Source: Tipula vernalis (taxonomy: Eukaryota > Arthropoda > Insecta > Diptera > Tipulidae). Taken from it: a stretch of 64,000 bases of DNA. The notes below the pieces were generated by a model. That model was not told where the DNA came from. It did no database searches and saw only the letters and a list, made by a program, of their open reading frames with translations. Positions 33,287 through 44,100 of this stretch are shown here, piece by piece. How positions within the stretch are numbered: position 1 is the first letter of the stretch; the number at the start of each line of letters is the position of its first letter. The DNA is taken from the NCBI GenBank assembly GCA_958295665.1, contig OY282560.1, positions 193,876,061 through 193,940,060 on the forward strand, given 5' to 3'. The position numbers and the translations under genes are program-made.

Positions 33287-34022
33287 CTGGCGTTAAATAT
33301 TAATAAAATAATATAAATTGCAAGTAACAAAAAAGTGAAAAATAAAAAAGATCATTAAATCAGCAAACCCCTACTGAAAAATATCTAAAATTAAAGAACG
33401 ACAGTTTTTGATTAAAAACAGAAGTTATACCCACGAGAACATAACCGTTTTTTTACCACAAATTTTAAAGGCTATACACATAAGAACATAGCTAAAGCCG
33501 TTCCACTGAAGTAGTGAAACTAAATAAACCGTGATAAAGTTTGTACCATTAGTAGGCGGGTTACAAATATCAACGCATCATCGCCAAACGGGAGAAATAC
33601 AGCATATCTATTTATTTAGAAGACACACGTGCGGGTTCCTAGTGTACGAAAACCGGCTGTGCACTATAAAGACCTTTGTGGCAAAACTAATCCACAAATA
33701 GGCCATGAAAAGCCTCTTAATTTTAATGTAAGTAAGAATTAATAACAAAATAAAAAAAAATATATTAAGAAACAGTAATTATAATAATAACGAGAATTTT
33801 AATAATAAAAAGTAATTATAATAATGATAATAATAGTAACTAAATATTCTTTTATAATAACAATTACAAAATAAACAATAATAAAAAGTGAATATAATAA
33901 CAAATAATAATAAAAGTAACTAAACATTTTGTTCAATTACAACAATAAAAAGTGATCATAATAATCAACGATACTAATATAAACAAAATTTAAAATATAA
34001 TAATAAAAAGTGAAACATCATA
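33287..34022 (+). other. Errantivirus 5' leader
   Basis: About 730 bp of AT-rich leader between the primer-binding site and gag, with a tract of AATAATAA-like words at 33770-34010. GTAAGTAAG at 33728-33736 is a good splice-donor consensus. In gypsy-type elements env is expressed from a spliced RNA with a donor in the 5' region, so this is a candidate donor. No protein frame. Confidence 0.6.
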
Positions 34023-35205
34023 ATGACGACACCAGTGGATCAAAAATTAGATCAAATCCAAGCTGCATTGACAAAAATAATCGGAGCCCTAAATGCTCAA
34101 ATTGAGTTCACCAAACAAATCGAGCGGAGACTCGAGGTACTGGAGAAACTTATAAATCCAGCTGCAACAACAATATTCGCAGTCCCACAAAACGAACACG
34201 GGCTTAAGGACATAAGTAAGTTACCTGACTGCGTGAAGGAACTACAACAGTTTGATGGAAATCCAACTCAATATATCTCTTGGGTGGGTGCACAATGTCG
34301 AGAACATTCTACGAGACTATAACATTGTACGCAATAAACCAATCTATAGAGCAATACTGCAACACATACGGCAAAAGATTAGAGGAAACGCCGATGCGGC
34401 ATTAATATCATATAACATCTTCGATGATGAGTGGGCGTCTATAAAAAAGTGCCTGTCGCTCCACTACGCAGATAAGAGGGATCTTCGAATGTTAGAACAT
34501 CAATTAAATAACCTTGTACAAAGAAATATGTCAATCGATGAATTTTATGCCAATGTGAATCATCAATTCTCATTGATAGTAAATAAGATAAAAACGGAGG
34601 ATTATTCGACAGAAACCATCAGCGTCCTAGTCGAAAACTACAGGAATCGGGCTTTGGATGTTTTTGTCAGAGGGTTAAATGGAGAATTGTCACGAATGTT
34701 ATTCATCCAAAAACCGACCACACTTCCGGAAGCATATGGGTCCTGCCTTGAGATTCAAAACATGAATTTCAGAAATTTGACGATTCAGAAAAAGAACGTT
34801 AATAACTCGGTAACAGCTCCAATCAACCAATTTTCGTATATCAACCCACAAAATCCACGAATTAATAACTCGGTCAACCAAGTTTCGTATACCAACTCAC
34901 ATAATCCACGAGTAATCCACAATTTAATACCACGGCAACGGAAAAACATGGTATACAATAATTAACATTATAACAACCAAACATCATACAACAATCAAAA
35001 TCTGAATCAACAAATACCACCTAGGCCAATTTATCCAAAACCTGCAACACAGCAAAGAATTTATCATTTGGATACACAGGAGGAAGAGGAATATAATCAG
35101 GTAATTAATGAAAATACGGATATCGAGACATTAAAAGACGAACCTGAGGAAATAAACTCAGAGATAAATTTTATGGAGAAAGCCTCTCTGGCATACCATA
35201 CCTAG
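34023..35205 (+). pseudogene. gag: Errantivirus gag with frameshift and stop
   Basis: ATG 34023 opens a 99-codon frame with a coiled-coil-like start (LDQIQAALTKII). A frameshift near 34290 moves the reading to the frame of 34252-34965, which has capsid-like helices (YRAILQHIRQKIRGNADAAL, FVRGLNGELSRMLF) and an N/Q-rich C-terminus. After TAA 34963-34965 the same frame continues to a stop at about 35205. No zinc knuckle is seen, as in many errantiviruses. The end overlaps the start of pol in another frame, consistent with translational frameshifting. Two lesions suggest that no full Gag is made. Confidence 0.85.
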
Positions 35206-36318
35206 AGTACAAAACAGCAAAAAATAACATCCTCAAATTGTTAATCGACACGGGAGCCAACAAGAACTTCATCAAACCTGAACTAGCTGAAGGATCCATT
35301 CCCACTAATGTCCCGTTTAAAATAAAATCAGCGGGAGGGGACATCAAGATCAGTAAAAAAATATCCGGACAATTTTTCAAATGCATTGGAATTGACACAT
35401 TAATAGAGTTTTTTGTATTACCTGGTTTGAAAACATTCGACGGAATAATCGGGGACGACACTCTAAAAAAACTTGGAGCAATTATCGACCGGAAACATAA
35501 CATTTTAACCATAACTCCAAATATCAAAATTCCACTTAAGGAAAAACACTCAGTTCAAGTAAACAACATCGAAGTTCGGGATAGTCACTTATCCTCAGAA
35601 GCCAGACAAAACCTCAAAGAAATCGTGGCAAAATTCAAAACACTATTTAAACCAGTCAACAATACTGAAACAATTGATACTAACGTAAAAGCGGAAATAA
35701 AAACAACAACAGATGAACCAATCTACACGAAATCCTATCCCTATCCAGTCAGCATGAGGCACGAAGTGGAGAAACAAATAGACCAATTTCTAAAAGATGG
35801 AATCATAAGGCCGTCTAAAAGCCCATACAACTCACCAATTTAGGTAGTTGAAAAAAAAAACTGGATGCATCAGGCATCAAAAAATATAGGATAGTCGTCG
35901 ATTTTAAAAGAATAAACGCCGTCACGGTGTCAGACACATATCCAATTCCTGGCGTATCAAACACATTGGCAAATCTTGGAAAATCAAAGTTTTTTACAAC
36001 CATCGACCTTACATCAGGATTTCACCAAATCAGGATGATAGAAAAGATATTCCGAAAACATCTTTTTCCACGATGAATGGAAAATATGAATTTTTAAGAC
36101 TACCTTTCGGACTAAAAAATGCGCCAGCTATATTCCAAAGAATGATAGACGACGTATTGAAAGAATTCATCGGAATCATCTGCTATGTATAATATTGACG
36201 ACATCATCATATTCGGAGGGAAAACCGAAGAAGAACACCTTATTAATGTCAAAAGAATCTCAAATTCTCGAAACTTGAAAAAGCTAACCTACGTGTCAAC
36301 CTTGACAAAACGGAATTC
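35206..36318 (+). pseudogene. pol: Errantivirus pol: protease and RT, broken
   Basis: The frame 35238-35843 carries the aspartic protease (LLIDTGANKNFI, intact D-T-G near 35250) and the RT fingers up to TAG at 35841-35843. An A-run indel follows near 35850. Further RT motifs lie in other frames: TTIDLTSGFHQI, LPFGLKNAPAIFQ and a YIDD-type box near 36190 that is split by an indel. At least four disabling changes occur in this interval. The protein would process Gag-Pol and copy the RNA genome. Confidence 0.85.
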
Positions 36319-38284
36319 ATGAAAACAGAAACAGAATTCCTAGGATACATCATAACAAACCACGGAATCAGGCCAGATTTAAAGCAGGTAGCGGCTATAC
36401 GAAACCTAAAGAGCCCAGATAATTTAAAAGAGTTTAAATCATTTCTTGGACTCGCATCGTATTATCGACGTTTTATTAGAGACTTCGCGAAAATCGCCAA
36501 GCCCTTAACCAACCTCACAAGAGGCGAAAACGCACAAATAAAAGCAACACAATCAAAAAAAGTGAAAATCAGCTTAACAGGAAAAGAACTCCAAGCATTC
36601 CGTCAGATCAAAGAGGTTTTAGCATCCACTGAGATACTAATCTTTCCAGACTTCGATAAACCTTTTATACTTACTACCGACGCCTCAGATTATGCAATTG
36701 GTGCCGTATTATCACAGGGTGACATCGGAAAGGACAGACCAATCACATATATATCCAGATCGTTAAACAAGGCCCAAGAGAACTATGCGGTCAATGAAAA
36801 AGAGATGCTAGCAATCATTTGGGCATTAGATAACTTACGAAATTACCTGTACGGAGCGAAAAAAATTAAAATCCTCACGGACCATCAGCCGATCAGATTT
36901 GCACTAAGTACTAAAAATAATAACGCAAAATTAAAAAGATGGAAGGCCCGATTGGAAGAGTACAACTATGAACTCATATACAAACCTGGATGTACCAACA
37001 AAGTAGCCGATGCCTTGTCAAGATTAGAACTAGAGGTCAACACCCTATCATCAACCTCCACGATACACAGCGCTGAAGAAGACAGCACAGACCTAATCCA
37101 GTACTGCGAAGCACCTATAAACGTCTTCAGAAACCAACTGATAATCAAGACAGGCAAATATATTGATTGTCATGAAGAACCACATCCTACTTATCATAGG
37201 CATTACATTAGGCTACCGGAAATAAATAAGGACACTCTTACAAAAATCCTAAGGGATAATCTCCATCCAACCATCATCAATGGAATAAAAGTACCCGAAG
37301 AACACATCCAAATGTTACAAGACGTTTTCAAAGAACAGTTCCCGGGATTGAAGTAACGTCTAACACAAAGAGTGGTCCAAGACGTCAACAACGAGGAAAA
37401 TAAATGCAAAATTATAACAGAGGAGCATAATCGAGCACACAGAAATTACGCTGAGAACAAGGAACAAATCCTAGAACGGTACTATTTTCCACGAATGACC
37501 AGCCTAATAAAAAAATATACCAAAACCTGCAGCATCTGTAATACAAATCAATATGACAGACACCCAAATCGAGTCGAGCTCCAACAAACGCCGGTTCCAA
37601 CATATCCAACAGAAATACTCCATATGGATATAATCGAGATAAAGAATGAAAAATTTATATCATGCGTGGATAAATTCTCTAAATTTACAAAGTTTTTCCA
37701 CATCAACAACAAATCCGTTCTTCACATCAGAGACAAAATAATCAAAATTCTGCATTACTTCACAATTCCCTGATTATTAGTAATGAATAATGAGGGGTGT
37801 TTCGTAAGTCCGATCGTAATGGACTATCTAAAAACCTTGGGGATAGAAATATACTTAACACCGCCCCAGCGAAGTGAGGTAAATGGAGCCATCGAAAGAG
37901 TGCATTCTACTATCATCGAGATAATAAGATGTCTTCAAATGGAATATAAGGAATTAACCATAAAAGAACTAGTTAACATCGCAGTAGATCGCTATAACAA
38001 CTCAATACATTCGGTTATTCAACATAAACCTTGCGACATATTTTTTGGGAGAACGCAGAGAATCAATTACCAAAATCTTGTGGACTTCAAAGATCAAGTC
38101 AACGAGGATGTGGCAGAACAAACTAGGAAAAACCAAAAAAACTAACATCTCTAGGGAAAACGCAAAGAGAAATAAACCAAGAAAATATAAACCTGGGGAA
38201 ACAATATACACTACAATCAAGCAGATACAAGGAAAAGAGAAACCCAGATTTAAAGAAGAAACTGTGGCGAAAGATAATCGATAA
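36319..38284 (+). pseudogene. pol: Errantivirus pol: RNase H and integrase, broken
   Basis: One frame runs from 36319 to 38145 with in-frame stops at 37354-37356 (TAA) and 37771-37773 (TGA). A frameshift near 38140 leads into the frame ending at 38284. RNase H is complete in pattern (LTTDASDYAIG, ENYAVNEKEMLAI, ILTDHQPI, VADALSRLE). In the integrase the HHCC zinc domain is visible (H..H..CSICNTNQ) and LHMDII gives the first Asp. The second catalytic position reads MNNEG (Asn in place of the usual Asp), while the Glu in NGAIERVHS is present. The element is probably integration-dead by three separate changes. Confidence 0.88.
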
Positions 38285-38340
38285 CCACCACCTCCGGAAA
38301 AAGGGTCCACAAGACTCAAATAAAAAATTTAACGCAATAA

Positions 38341-39795
38341 TCTCTTGTTTCCAGTTTCTGGATATTGGGCTTGACAAGCTCACTTACCATCTACAAATAT
38401 ACCACACCAATAATAACTCTCAAACAAGGCAATGGACGAATCATCAATGGAAATTTTAAATTAATCCATGTCATCAACTTGACCGAATATGAGGAAATAA
38501 TCAACAGAATTGGAACTTCACTTGACAACCTTGACCCAGAAAGCAGTCTTCGACCTCAACTGATTCACCAAATGAACCAAACCAAGCAGCTAATATCAGA
38601 ACTCAAAGGTCAAAAAACACGATCTCGCCGATCAATCAACTGGATCGGCTCCGCATGGAAATGGATTGCAGGATCACCAGACGCCACAGACTGGGATCAA
38701 ATAATGAAAAGTCAAAATCAAATCATCGATAACAATAATCAACAATATAAGATCAATAATGTCTTAATGACCACAGCACAGCAGATTCTCAATGAATACA
38801 ACAAAATTGTTGATCATTTACACGAAAACTCAGATGAAAAAATCCAACAAATACTATTCAACCGACTAACCATAATGAAAGAGGAGATAAAAGAAATCAT
38901 TCGAGCCGCGCAATTAGCAAAAGGAAAAATAATCAATACAAATTTATTGGATAAAGAAGAAATCAGTCGCCTGGTTGCAGAAATCGAAACCCTTCCATAT
39001 TCTAACGATATAGAGGCAATAGAATACGCAGAACCGATGATGCTGGCTAAAGAATCAACAATACTATATGTTATATCAATACCGAAAACAAGTAAACCGG
39101 AATACAATCACGTCATGGTAAGATCAACGATTGAGAACAATAAACAGATATACCTGGAATACAACGAATTTCTGGTAAATCAAGACGAAATGTTCGGGAT
39201 CCTTCGAGAATGCAAACTATTTCGCGAGACCATACTGTGCGAGACAGATAGTTTGGAAAAATTAAAAGCCGACCACTGCATGAACCAGCTCATAAGGGGA
39301 TTAGATGCCCATTGTAACTACCAATTCAACAAGAATCAGATAATCGACACCCTAAACGACAATACGATTTTTCTGAGCAACTTTAAAGGAGATATATTTT
39401 ACAACAACACGGATAAACACCTGGAGGGAAGCCCTCTAGTACAATACGACAATGAAACGATTAAGATCAACAATAAAACCTTCACCAGCAGAGATATTAG
39501 GAAATCACAAGTACTACCAACAGTACTACAACCTAATATAACAGATAAATGTGTAAAAATCGACCCAGGATACCTTCATAACCTGCACCTAAATAATGTA
39601 GATCGACTACAAAAATTATTTACAAAACATAAGGAAGCAGCCTTTGTAGACTTCGGTATAATATCCATAATCTTCATCATAATACTCATCGTTTTATTAA
39701 GAACAACACGCAAAAAATGGTCAAATCCAAAACCATGTCAAGAAGAAGTCATCATCAGCCAATCTGGAGTCCAACCAATTAGCCTGAAATTTTGA
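38341..39795 (+). CDS. env: Errantivirus envelope-like protein, open frame
   Basis: The frame is open from 38341 (after TAA 38338-38340) to TGA 39793-39795, about 484 codons. The natural start codon is unclear: the first in-frame ATG comes late, and a splice-acceptor-like TCTTGTTTCCAG (38342-38353) suggests that translation begins on spliced RNA. The sequence starts with a hydrophobic, signal-like stretch. A furin-type RSRR lies at 38620-38631 and is followed by INWIGSAWKW, the fusion-peptide-like region of errantivirus/baculovirus F-type envelopes. A single transmembrane segment (about 39640-39702) and a basic cytoplasmic tail follow. No stop or frameshift is visible, in contrast to gag and pol. 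Expression is unknown. Confidence 0.88.
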   Translation, partial: SLVSSFWILGLTSSLTIYKYTTPIITLKQGNGRIINGNFKLIHVINLTEYEEIINRIGTSLDNLDPESSLRPQLIHQMNQTKQLISELKGQKTRSRRSINWIGSAWKWIAGSPDATDWDQIMKSQNQIIDNNNQQYKINNVLMTTAQQILNEYNKIVDHLHENSDEKIQQILFNRLTIMKEEIKEIIRAAQLAKGKIINTNLLDKEEISRLVAEIETLPYSNDIEAIEYAEPMMLAKESTILYVISIPKTSKPEYNHVMVRSTIENNKQIYLEYNEFLVNQDEMFGILRECKLFRETILCETDSLEKLKADHCMNQLIRGLDAHCNYQFNKNQIIDTLNDNTIFLSNFKGDIFYNNTDKHLEGSPLVQYDNETIKINNKTFTSRDIRKSQVLPTVLQPNITDKCVKIDPGYLHNLHLNNVDRLQKLFTKHKEAAFVDFGIISIIFIIILIVLLRTTRKKWSNPKPCQEEVIISQSGVQPISLKF

Positions 39796-39816
39796 CCCAC
39801 GGGACGCGGATCCTGT

Positions 39817-39826
39817 AGGGGGGAAG
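39817..39826 (+). promoter_or_regulatory. Errantivirus polypurine tract
   Basis: AGGGGGGAAG lies directly upstream of the 3' LTR, the expected site for priming plus-strand DNA synthesis. Confidence 0.9.
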
Positions 39827-40105
39827 AGTTAACACAGCTAGAATTGCAATTCAACATAAATTGCAAACACGCGCATCACCTAAAGACGCTAAATCAGCTT
39901 AAAAGGAAAACACATGTAAGAACATGCGCAGACATGTTCTAGTTATTTGAGAATATTATAATTTACTTATTAAGCAATTTTTTATATATAAAATGTTAAC
40001 ATATTTTGAATGTTAGTTAGTTTTAGTTTGAAATGTAAAAGATAAACACAAAATAATAAAATAAATTCATTTTTTTTATATAATCTTCGAGTAAAACTCT
40101 TAACT
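39827..40105 (+). repeat. Errantivirus 3' LTR
   Basis: 279 bp, AGTTAACACA to TTAACT, the same length as the 5' LTR with about eight substitutions and no indels by eye. Followed by TGTA (40106-40109), the right target-site duplication, after which BEL-3 gag resumes. Confidence 0.95.
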
Positions 40106-40109
40106 TGTA

Positions 40110-41085
40110 AGCTGTGTTCATTGAAACATAATATCAGGCCTCATTTTAATCACTACAAAGGTTCGAATAACAAAGTTAGCCATTCTTCATGTTATACTAA
40201 TTCAACTAATATTTCAACTTCAGCCAAACCAGAACAGAATGATTCAATTGTTAACGGTCTCATGAATTGGATGGCAAACGTTCACACATCATGTCATTCA
40301 TCGCCCAACCAAATTATTCAACAGCAGGGTGACGCAAATGGGCCCTTCGATCACGAAATTAAAAAGACGGTAGTAATGATTGGCACAGCTCTTGTAAATG
40401 CCAGAACCGTAAATGGTAATCAAATACTGTGTAGAGCCTTACTTGATAGCGGGTCTCACTTGAATTTTGTAACAAATTAGGCGTGCAAGCACTTACAAGC
40501 TAATAAATATCCAACCGTTTAAACTATATCAGGCATTGGTGGTAAGGAATCTACAATACGACAGAAAATGTACCTCACTGTATTTTCGGGTGTGTCCAAT
40601 TATACTGTAGATTTAAAATTTTATGTCATTTCAAAAATTGCTAATGATTTACCGTCATTGCCGCTAAACGTCGACCTCGCGTCTATTCCCGTCGACATAA
40701 AGCTTGCAGACCCTCATTTTAATGTACCCGATCGAATTGATTTGCTGATCGGGCCTGAGGGTTGTAACCAATTATTTACCTGGGCGTCTGTTAAGCTAAT
40801 TATGGAGCTTCCTCCATTCTATAAAACAGACTTAGGATACGTGGTTTGTGGCAAGGCAGAATTTATAACTTCGGGGCATCAAGAACCGCAATCATATGTC
40901 GGGCTATGCAATATTCAAACCCTCGAGTCACAACTTAAATTGTTATGGGAAAGAGAAAATCCTCCTCGTGAGACCACATTTTCGTCGGAGGAGAAGTCGG
41001 ATGTGAAGAGCACTATAGCAGAACCGTCAAGGGATTACCTTGTGGTAGATATTCGGTCTCACTTCCAGTTAAACCCAAAATAAAT
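40110..41085 (+). pseudogene. pol: BEL-3 gag end and protease
   Basis: The frame 40121-40480 continues BEL Gag past the errantivirus and reaches the retropepsin site CRALLDSGSHLNFV with D-S-G intact at 40445-40453. A TAG at 40478-40480 breaks it. The frame 40568-41083 carries the rest of the protease and the linker (VDIKLADPHFNVPDRIDLLIG, DLGYVVCGK), ending at a stop. BEL proteases have this D-S-G site and a following 'ADP.F..P..IDLLIG' block, so the assignment is firm. Broken by two stops. Confidence 0.85.
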
Positions 41086-41870
41086 GAACTAGGATTTTCG
41101 AATCAATCTGCTCTTCAATAGTTCCTCGCACTCGAAAAACGTCTTCGAATCAGACATGCCATTTATCAAGAATATAAAGAATTCATGTCAGAGTATCTCA
41201 CATTAGGCCATATGATCCCAGTCATTAATGCAAACGAATCCAAAACATACCATTTACCACATCATTACGTGCTAAAAGCTAGTGGTACCACCACTAAGCT
41301 GCGAGTGGTATTCAATGGATCGGCCAAAACTTCGTCACAAATTTCACTGAATTATTGCTTAATGGTTGGACCTACTTGTATGGTAGGTGGTTGAACCTAC
41401 CATACAACAGAGTATTTTTACAATAATGCCTCGATTCCGCAAGCATATATACATACATATGCATTTTGTGGTGATATCGCAAAAATGTACTGCCAAATTC
41501 GATTAAATGCCGAGCAACAAGATTTACAACGAGTTTGGTGGCGCAACCATTCCTCAAATGATTTACAATTATTTAAATTATGTACTGTAACGTACGGCAC
41601 GGAAAGTGCACCATTCTTGGCAACACATACACTCAAACAGCTGTCCAAAGACGAATGCGATAAATATCCAGTAGCGTCAAAAGTATTGGTCAGTGATTTT
41701 TACGTTGATAACGATTTAACGGGTTGTCCAAAGCTTAGTGAAGCATCAAGCTTAAATCAGGAATTAATTAGTTTGTTGAGCCTGGGTGGTTTTGAACTAC
41801 GAAAATTTTGTTCAAATAACTCATTATTTTGTCGGAAGAAAACTCACAGTCACAAATTTTGCAGCCATAT
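41086..41870 (+). pseudogene. pol: BEL-3 reverse transcriptase, interrupted
   Basis: The frame 41185-41394 contains YHLPHHYVLK, LRVVFNGSAK and LNYCLMVGPT, then stops within the palindromic insertion at 41377-41400. The frame 41485-41967 resumes with CGDIAKMYCQIRLN, TVTYGTESAPFLATH and the active-site region FYVDNDLTG, where the usual YVDD reads YVDN. GGFELRKFCSN follows, and homology fades near 41870. The palindrome and the altered active site make the RT non-functional. Confidence 0.85.
41365..41407 (+). repeat. Templated palindromic insertion in BEL-3 RT
   Basis: GGTTGGACCTAC (41365-41376) is followed by TTGTATGGTAGGT (41376-41388), GGTTGA, and ACCTACCATACAA (41395-41407). The last word is the exact reverse complement of the second. 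The first 12 bases recur with one difference as GGTTGAACCTAC (41389-41400). This is the footprint of strand switching during repair or replication, adding 24 bp and an in-frame TGA. Confidence 0.8.
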
Positions 41871-41999
41871 AAATTTTCGAGAAAGTAACAACACAGTTCA
41901 TATTTTTTATTATCGGGATTCATCGATTGTTCACAGCTACCGACCCTGTAAAAAAAAACCACGCTAAATTCAAAATAGGCGGTTGTTGAGACACAGAAT

Positions 42000-42425
42000 G
42001 GATCTTAGAGCAACAACAAGAGAATGATGATTTTTTGAACTTTAGGGGTGTGTCAACAAACAGAATTGTCCCATTTGGCGAGCTGTGAATTAAAGACTAC
42101 ATTTCAACGTGTTTGCTGTACATTTTGGGCTTGCAGAGTGATTGGAACGTTCTTCTTCGAGAATGCGGCTCAAAGATCATGCGATTTGACGCCGTTGGAT
42201 TTGTATCATTGGGGTTTTTTGAAACAAAAGTATATGCCAATAACCCAAAGAAAATATCTGAATTGAGCCCACACTATGCCATAATGTCATCGAAAATTTT
42301 GTCAAAAAGACCAACGAGTGCCTGCCGTCACGAGGCGGCCATTTATCGGATGTTGTGTTCCATACATAACCTTCACGTCTATACACTCTTTATTACAATA
42401 AAAACATCGCAACTTTACAAATGAA
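42000..42425 (+). pseudogene. Mariner-type transposase C-terminal remnant
   Basis: In overlapping frames the sequence gives RSCDLTPLDLYHWGFLKQK, VYANNPKKISEL and a terminal SRGGHLSDVVFHT (about 42326-42366). This is the conserved C-terminal end of an insect mariner-superfamily transposase ('RSPDLTPLDFFLWG..KSKVY' region with the last catalytic Asp). The N-terminal DNA-binding and earlier catalytic residues are missing. At least two frameshifts. Terminal inverted repeats were not identified. Confidence 0.75.
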
Positions 42426-42514
42426 CACTGGCTTAGCATTCTCCATTACCAATTTATCTTACATCAATCAATTTTCTAAATAAACATGCCAATGCGACCT
42501 TGAAGATTATTACT

Positions 42515-42538
42515 TGGCGCCCAAACTAAAGGGGCCCA
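42515..42538 (+). promoter_or_regulatory. Primer-binding-site-like sequence of an LTR element
   Basis: TGGCGCCCAAACTAAAGG at 42515 has the TGGCGCCC start common to BEL and Gypsy primer-binding sites. It precedes about 0.8 kb of leader-like DNA and then coding pieces (43371 on). The LTR would end at 42514, but its start and partner are not visible. Confidence 0.5.
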
Positions 42539-43370
42539 AAAATATTCGGTGAGTATCACCGAAAATATTCTAAAAACTTTCCACTGAGGCTATGCCCCAA
42601 CTTATTCTAACAATTAGTTCCCTGTTTTCAATATTCAAAATTAAAAAGTCCGTTTGGTATAAGTTTTTATAGTTAAGTTCGCGTCGTTTCTATTTACCTC
42701 GTTATCAAGTTATAATTTTTGATCTGTCGGGTTGGGGTCGTCGGTCCGCTTACTTAGTATTAGGTTATCGTCCAGGGTATATCCCTGACTATCTATCAGG
42801 CCTTTGATCTGCCTCGGACGGGTATGGAATTCGGGTGTGGTAGTACGGCTATTCAGTGGGTATATTACAGAAACACGAAACGGAGCACAACAACCGGTGA
42901 GTTGTTGTCCTGTGCGAGAGTGATCAAGCCATGTCTGCTCATGTACCATGGAAATATAGGCCGGTCCACGCCAATACGATACAACTTTATTCGCACAATC
43001 GAGCTCTTCTAAGAGGAAATGGATGCCGATTGTGTATATGTAGCAGAGTTTGTAATTATAAGGGTCTACAGGAAAACCCAATAAAGCTAAAATGCCTATT
43101 TTCCCCATAGGAGTGAGACTCACTCGTATAGAGTTGGAATGCCACTGCGTGATTGGGATTGCAGAAACAGCCAACCGTTGTGACAAGCTAGAAATTACAA
43201 TTCCTTTTTCCTTTCCTTTTTGACCTATCGCAGTAACAAAACAGCACTACATATTCATTCCAGCATGAATGGAACATTCGTTATATCAATAAAAATTTAA
43301 TTTAGTACAACATTTTTTTTTAGTTTAAATTAATAATTTATTGAAGAATGAATATGAATGTGTTGTTATT
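42539..43370. other. Leader-like region of an unassigned LTR element
   Basis: Moderately GC-rich sequence between the primer-binding-site-like tract and the coding pieces. A minus-strand frame of 158 codons (42710-43186) is open but matches no family I know. Since everything around it is plus-strand TE sequence it may be chance; see findings. Confidence 0.35.
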
Positions 43371-44100
43371 AGATGACGAGAAACTCCTCGTGACAGGTAC
43401 GCTGAAAGAACCGCTGACCAGAAAGCTGGAGGAAAAGCATGAGGAATGGTACCTGAAGCGCGAAAAGATGCACTAGGCCGCGGCAAAAAATACACAGAGT
43501 GAATACGAGAAATGCCTGTCCTTAATGAATTGCGCCACCTGGTGTCACAGGGGCTGGAAAAACAACCAGCTGAACTCAACTGGATCTTAAATGTCAAGAC
43601 TAAGGTCGCACAGATAGAAAGTAGGACCTGCCGGAGCAAAAGATCTCCCAGGTGGGGTAGGTTATTCCACGGGTTAGGTGATGTGCTCAGCACATACAGC
43701 GAAATATTAGAAAAATTAAAGAAGGGCAGAATAGAAGCTGAAGAAGTCAAGAGGCGAGTTGAGGCTCTGATAGTGGAGACAGTCTGCAGTATTGTGGCTG
43801 GAACATGAGATAGCAACCTGCCAAAAGAAGTTGTGGTTGGTGCAGCAGTCCTTATTAAAACAGATCAGGACCGGTGCTCCAGATAAGCATATATATTCGG
43901 ATATTAGGGCCAGATTAATGCACATCCATGGGACGTGGTATCGCTATCGCAATGTAGCATGCCCAATACTGAGAGCAAGATTACAGCACGTATGTATAAC
44001 GGTGCGCATGATGCGTCAGATGAACATTGATTTGGATAAAGGCGTGAGTTTACCGAGCGACGTAGCTGCCAAACCATCCAGGGGTAGCAATAATAGTTGA
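43371..44100 (+). pseudogene. Unrecognised protein of an LTR element, possibly Gag-like
   Basis: Plus-strand pieces in three frames: an acidic/basic helix-rich start from 43371 (LEEKHEEWYLKREKM), then 43512-43808 (98 codons; SKRSPRWGRLFHGLGDVL, then ILEKLKKGRIEAEEVKRRVE, coiled-coil-like), then 43792-44100 (LEHEIATCQKKLWLVQQSLL and YRYRNVACPILRARLQHV). The codon content looks protein-like and the pieces overlap, so this was probably one long gene. I see no zinc knuckle, protease or RT, and recognise no family. It follows a primer-binding-site-like motif, hence the Gag suggestion. Confidence 0.4.

Larger units (their letters stand above)
32991..40105 (+). mobile_element. Endogenous errantivirus (Ty3/Gypsy, env-bearing)
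   Basis: A 7.1-kb provirus-like element with two 279-bp LTRs, tRNA primer-binding site, gag, pol, env, polypurine tract and a 4-bp target-site duplication. The LTRs begin AGTTAA and end TTAACT, matching the AGTTA..YAAYT ends of insect errantiviruses. The LTRs differ at about eight positions by eye (near 3%), so the insertion is not very recent. gag and pol are broken by stops and frameshifts while env is open. It sits inside the gag of BEL-3. Confidence 0.95.
31250..41870 (+). mobile_element. BEL-3: BEL/Pao element split by an errantivirus
   Basis: BEL gag (32254-32990) continues directly after the errantivirus at 40110, followed by protease (40130-41085) and RT (41185-41860). The RT breaks off near 41870, before a mariner fragment. 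RNase H and integrase are missing. Decay is moderate: one or a few stops per domain. Confidence 0.8.

Noticed and set aside
43325..43816. 163-codon minus-strand frame
   Set aside because: Opposite the overlapping plus-strand pieces that look more protein-like and follow the element direction.
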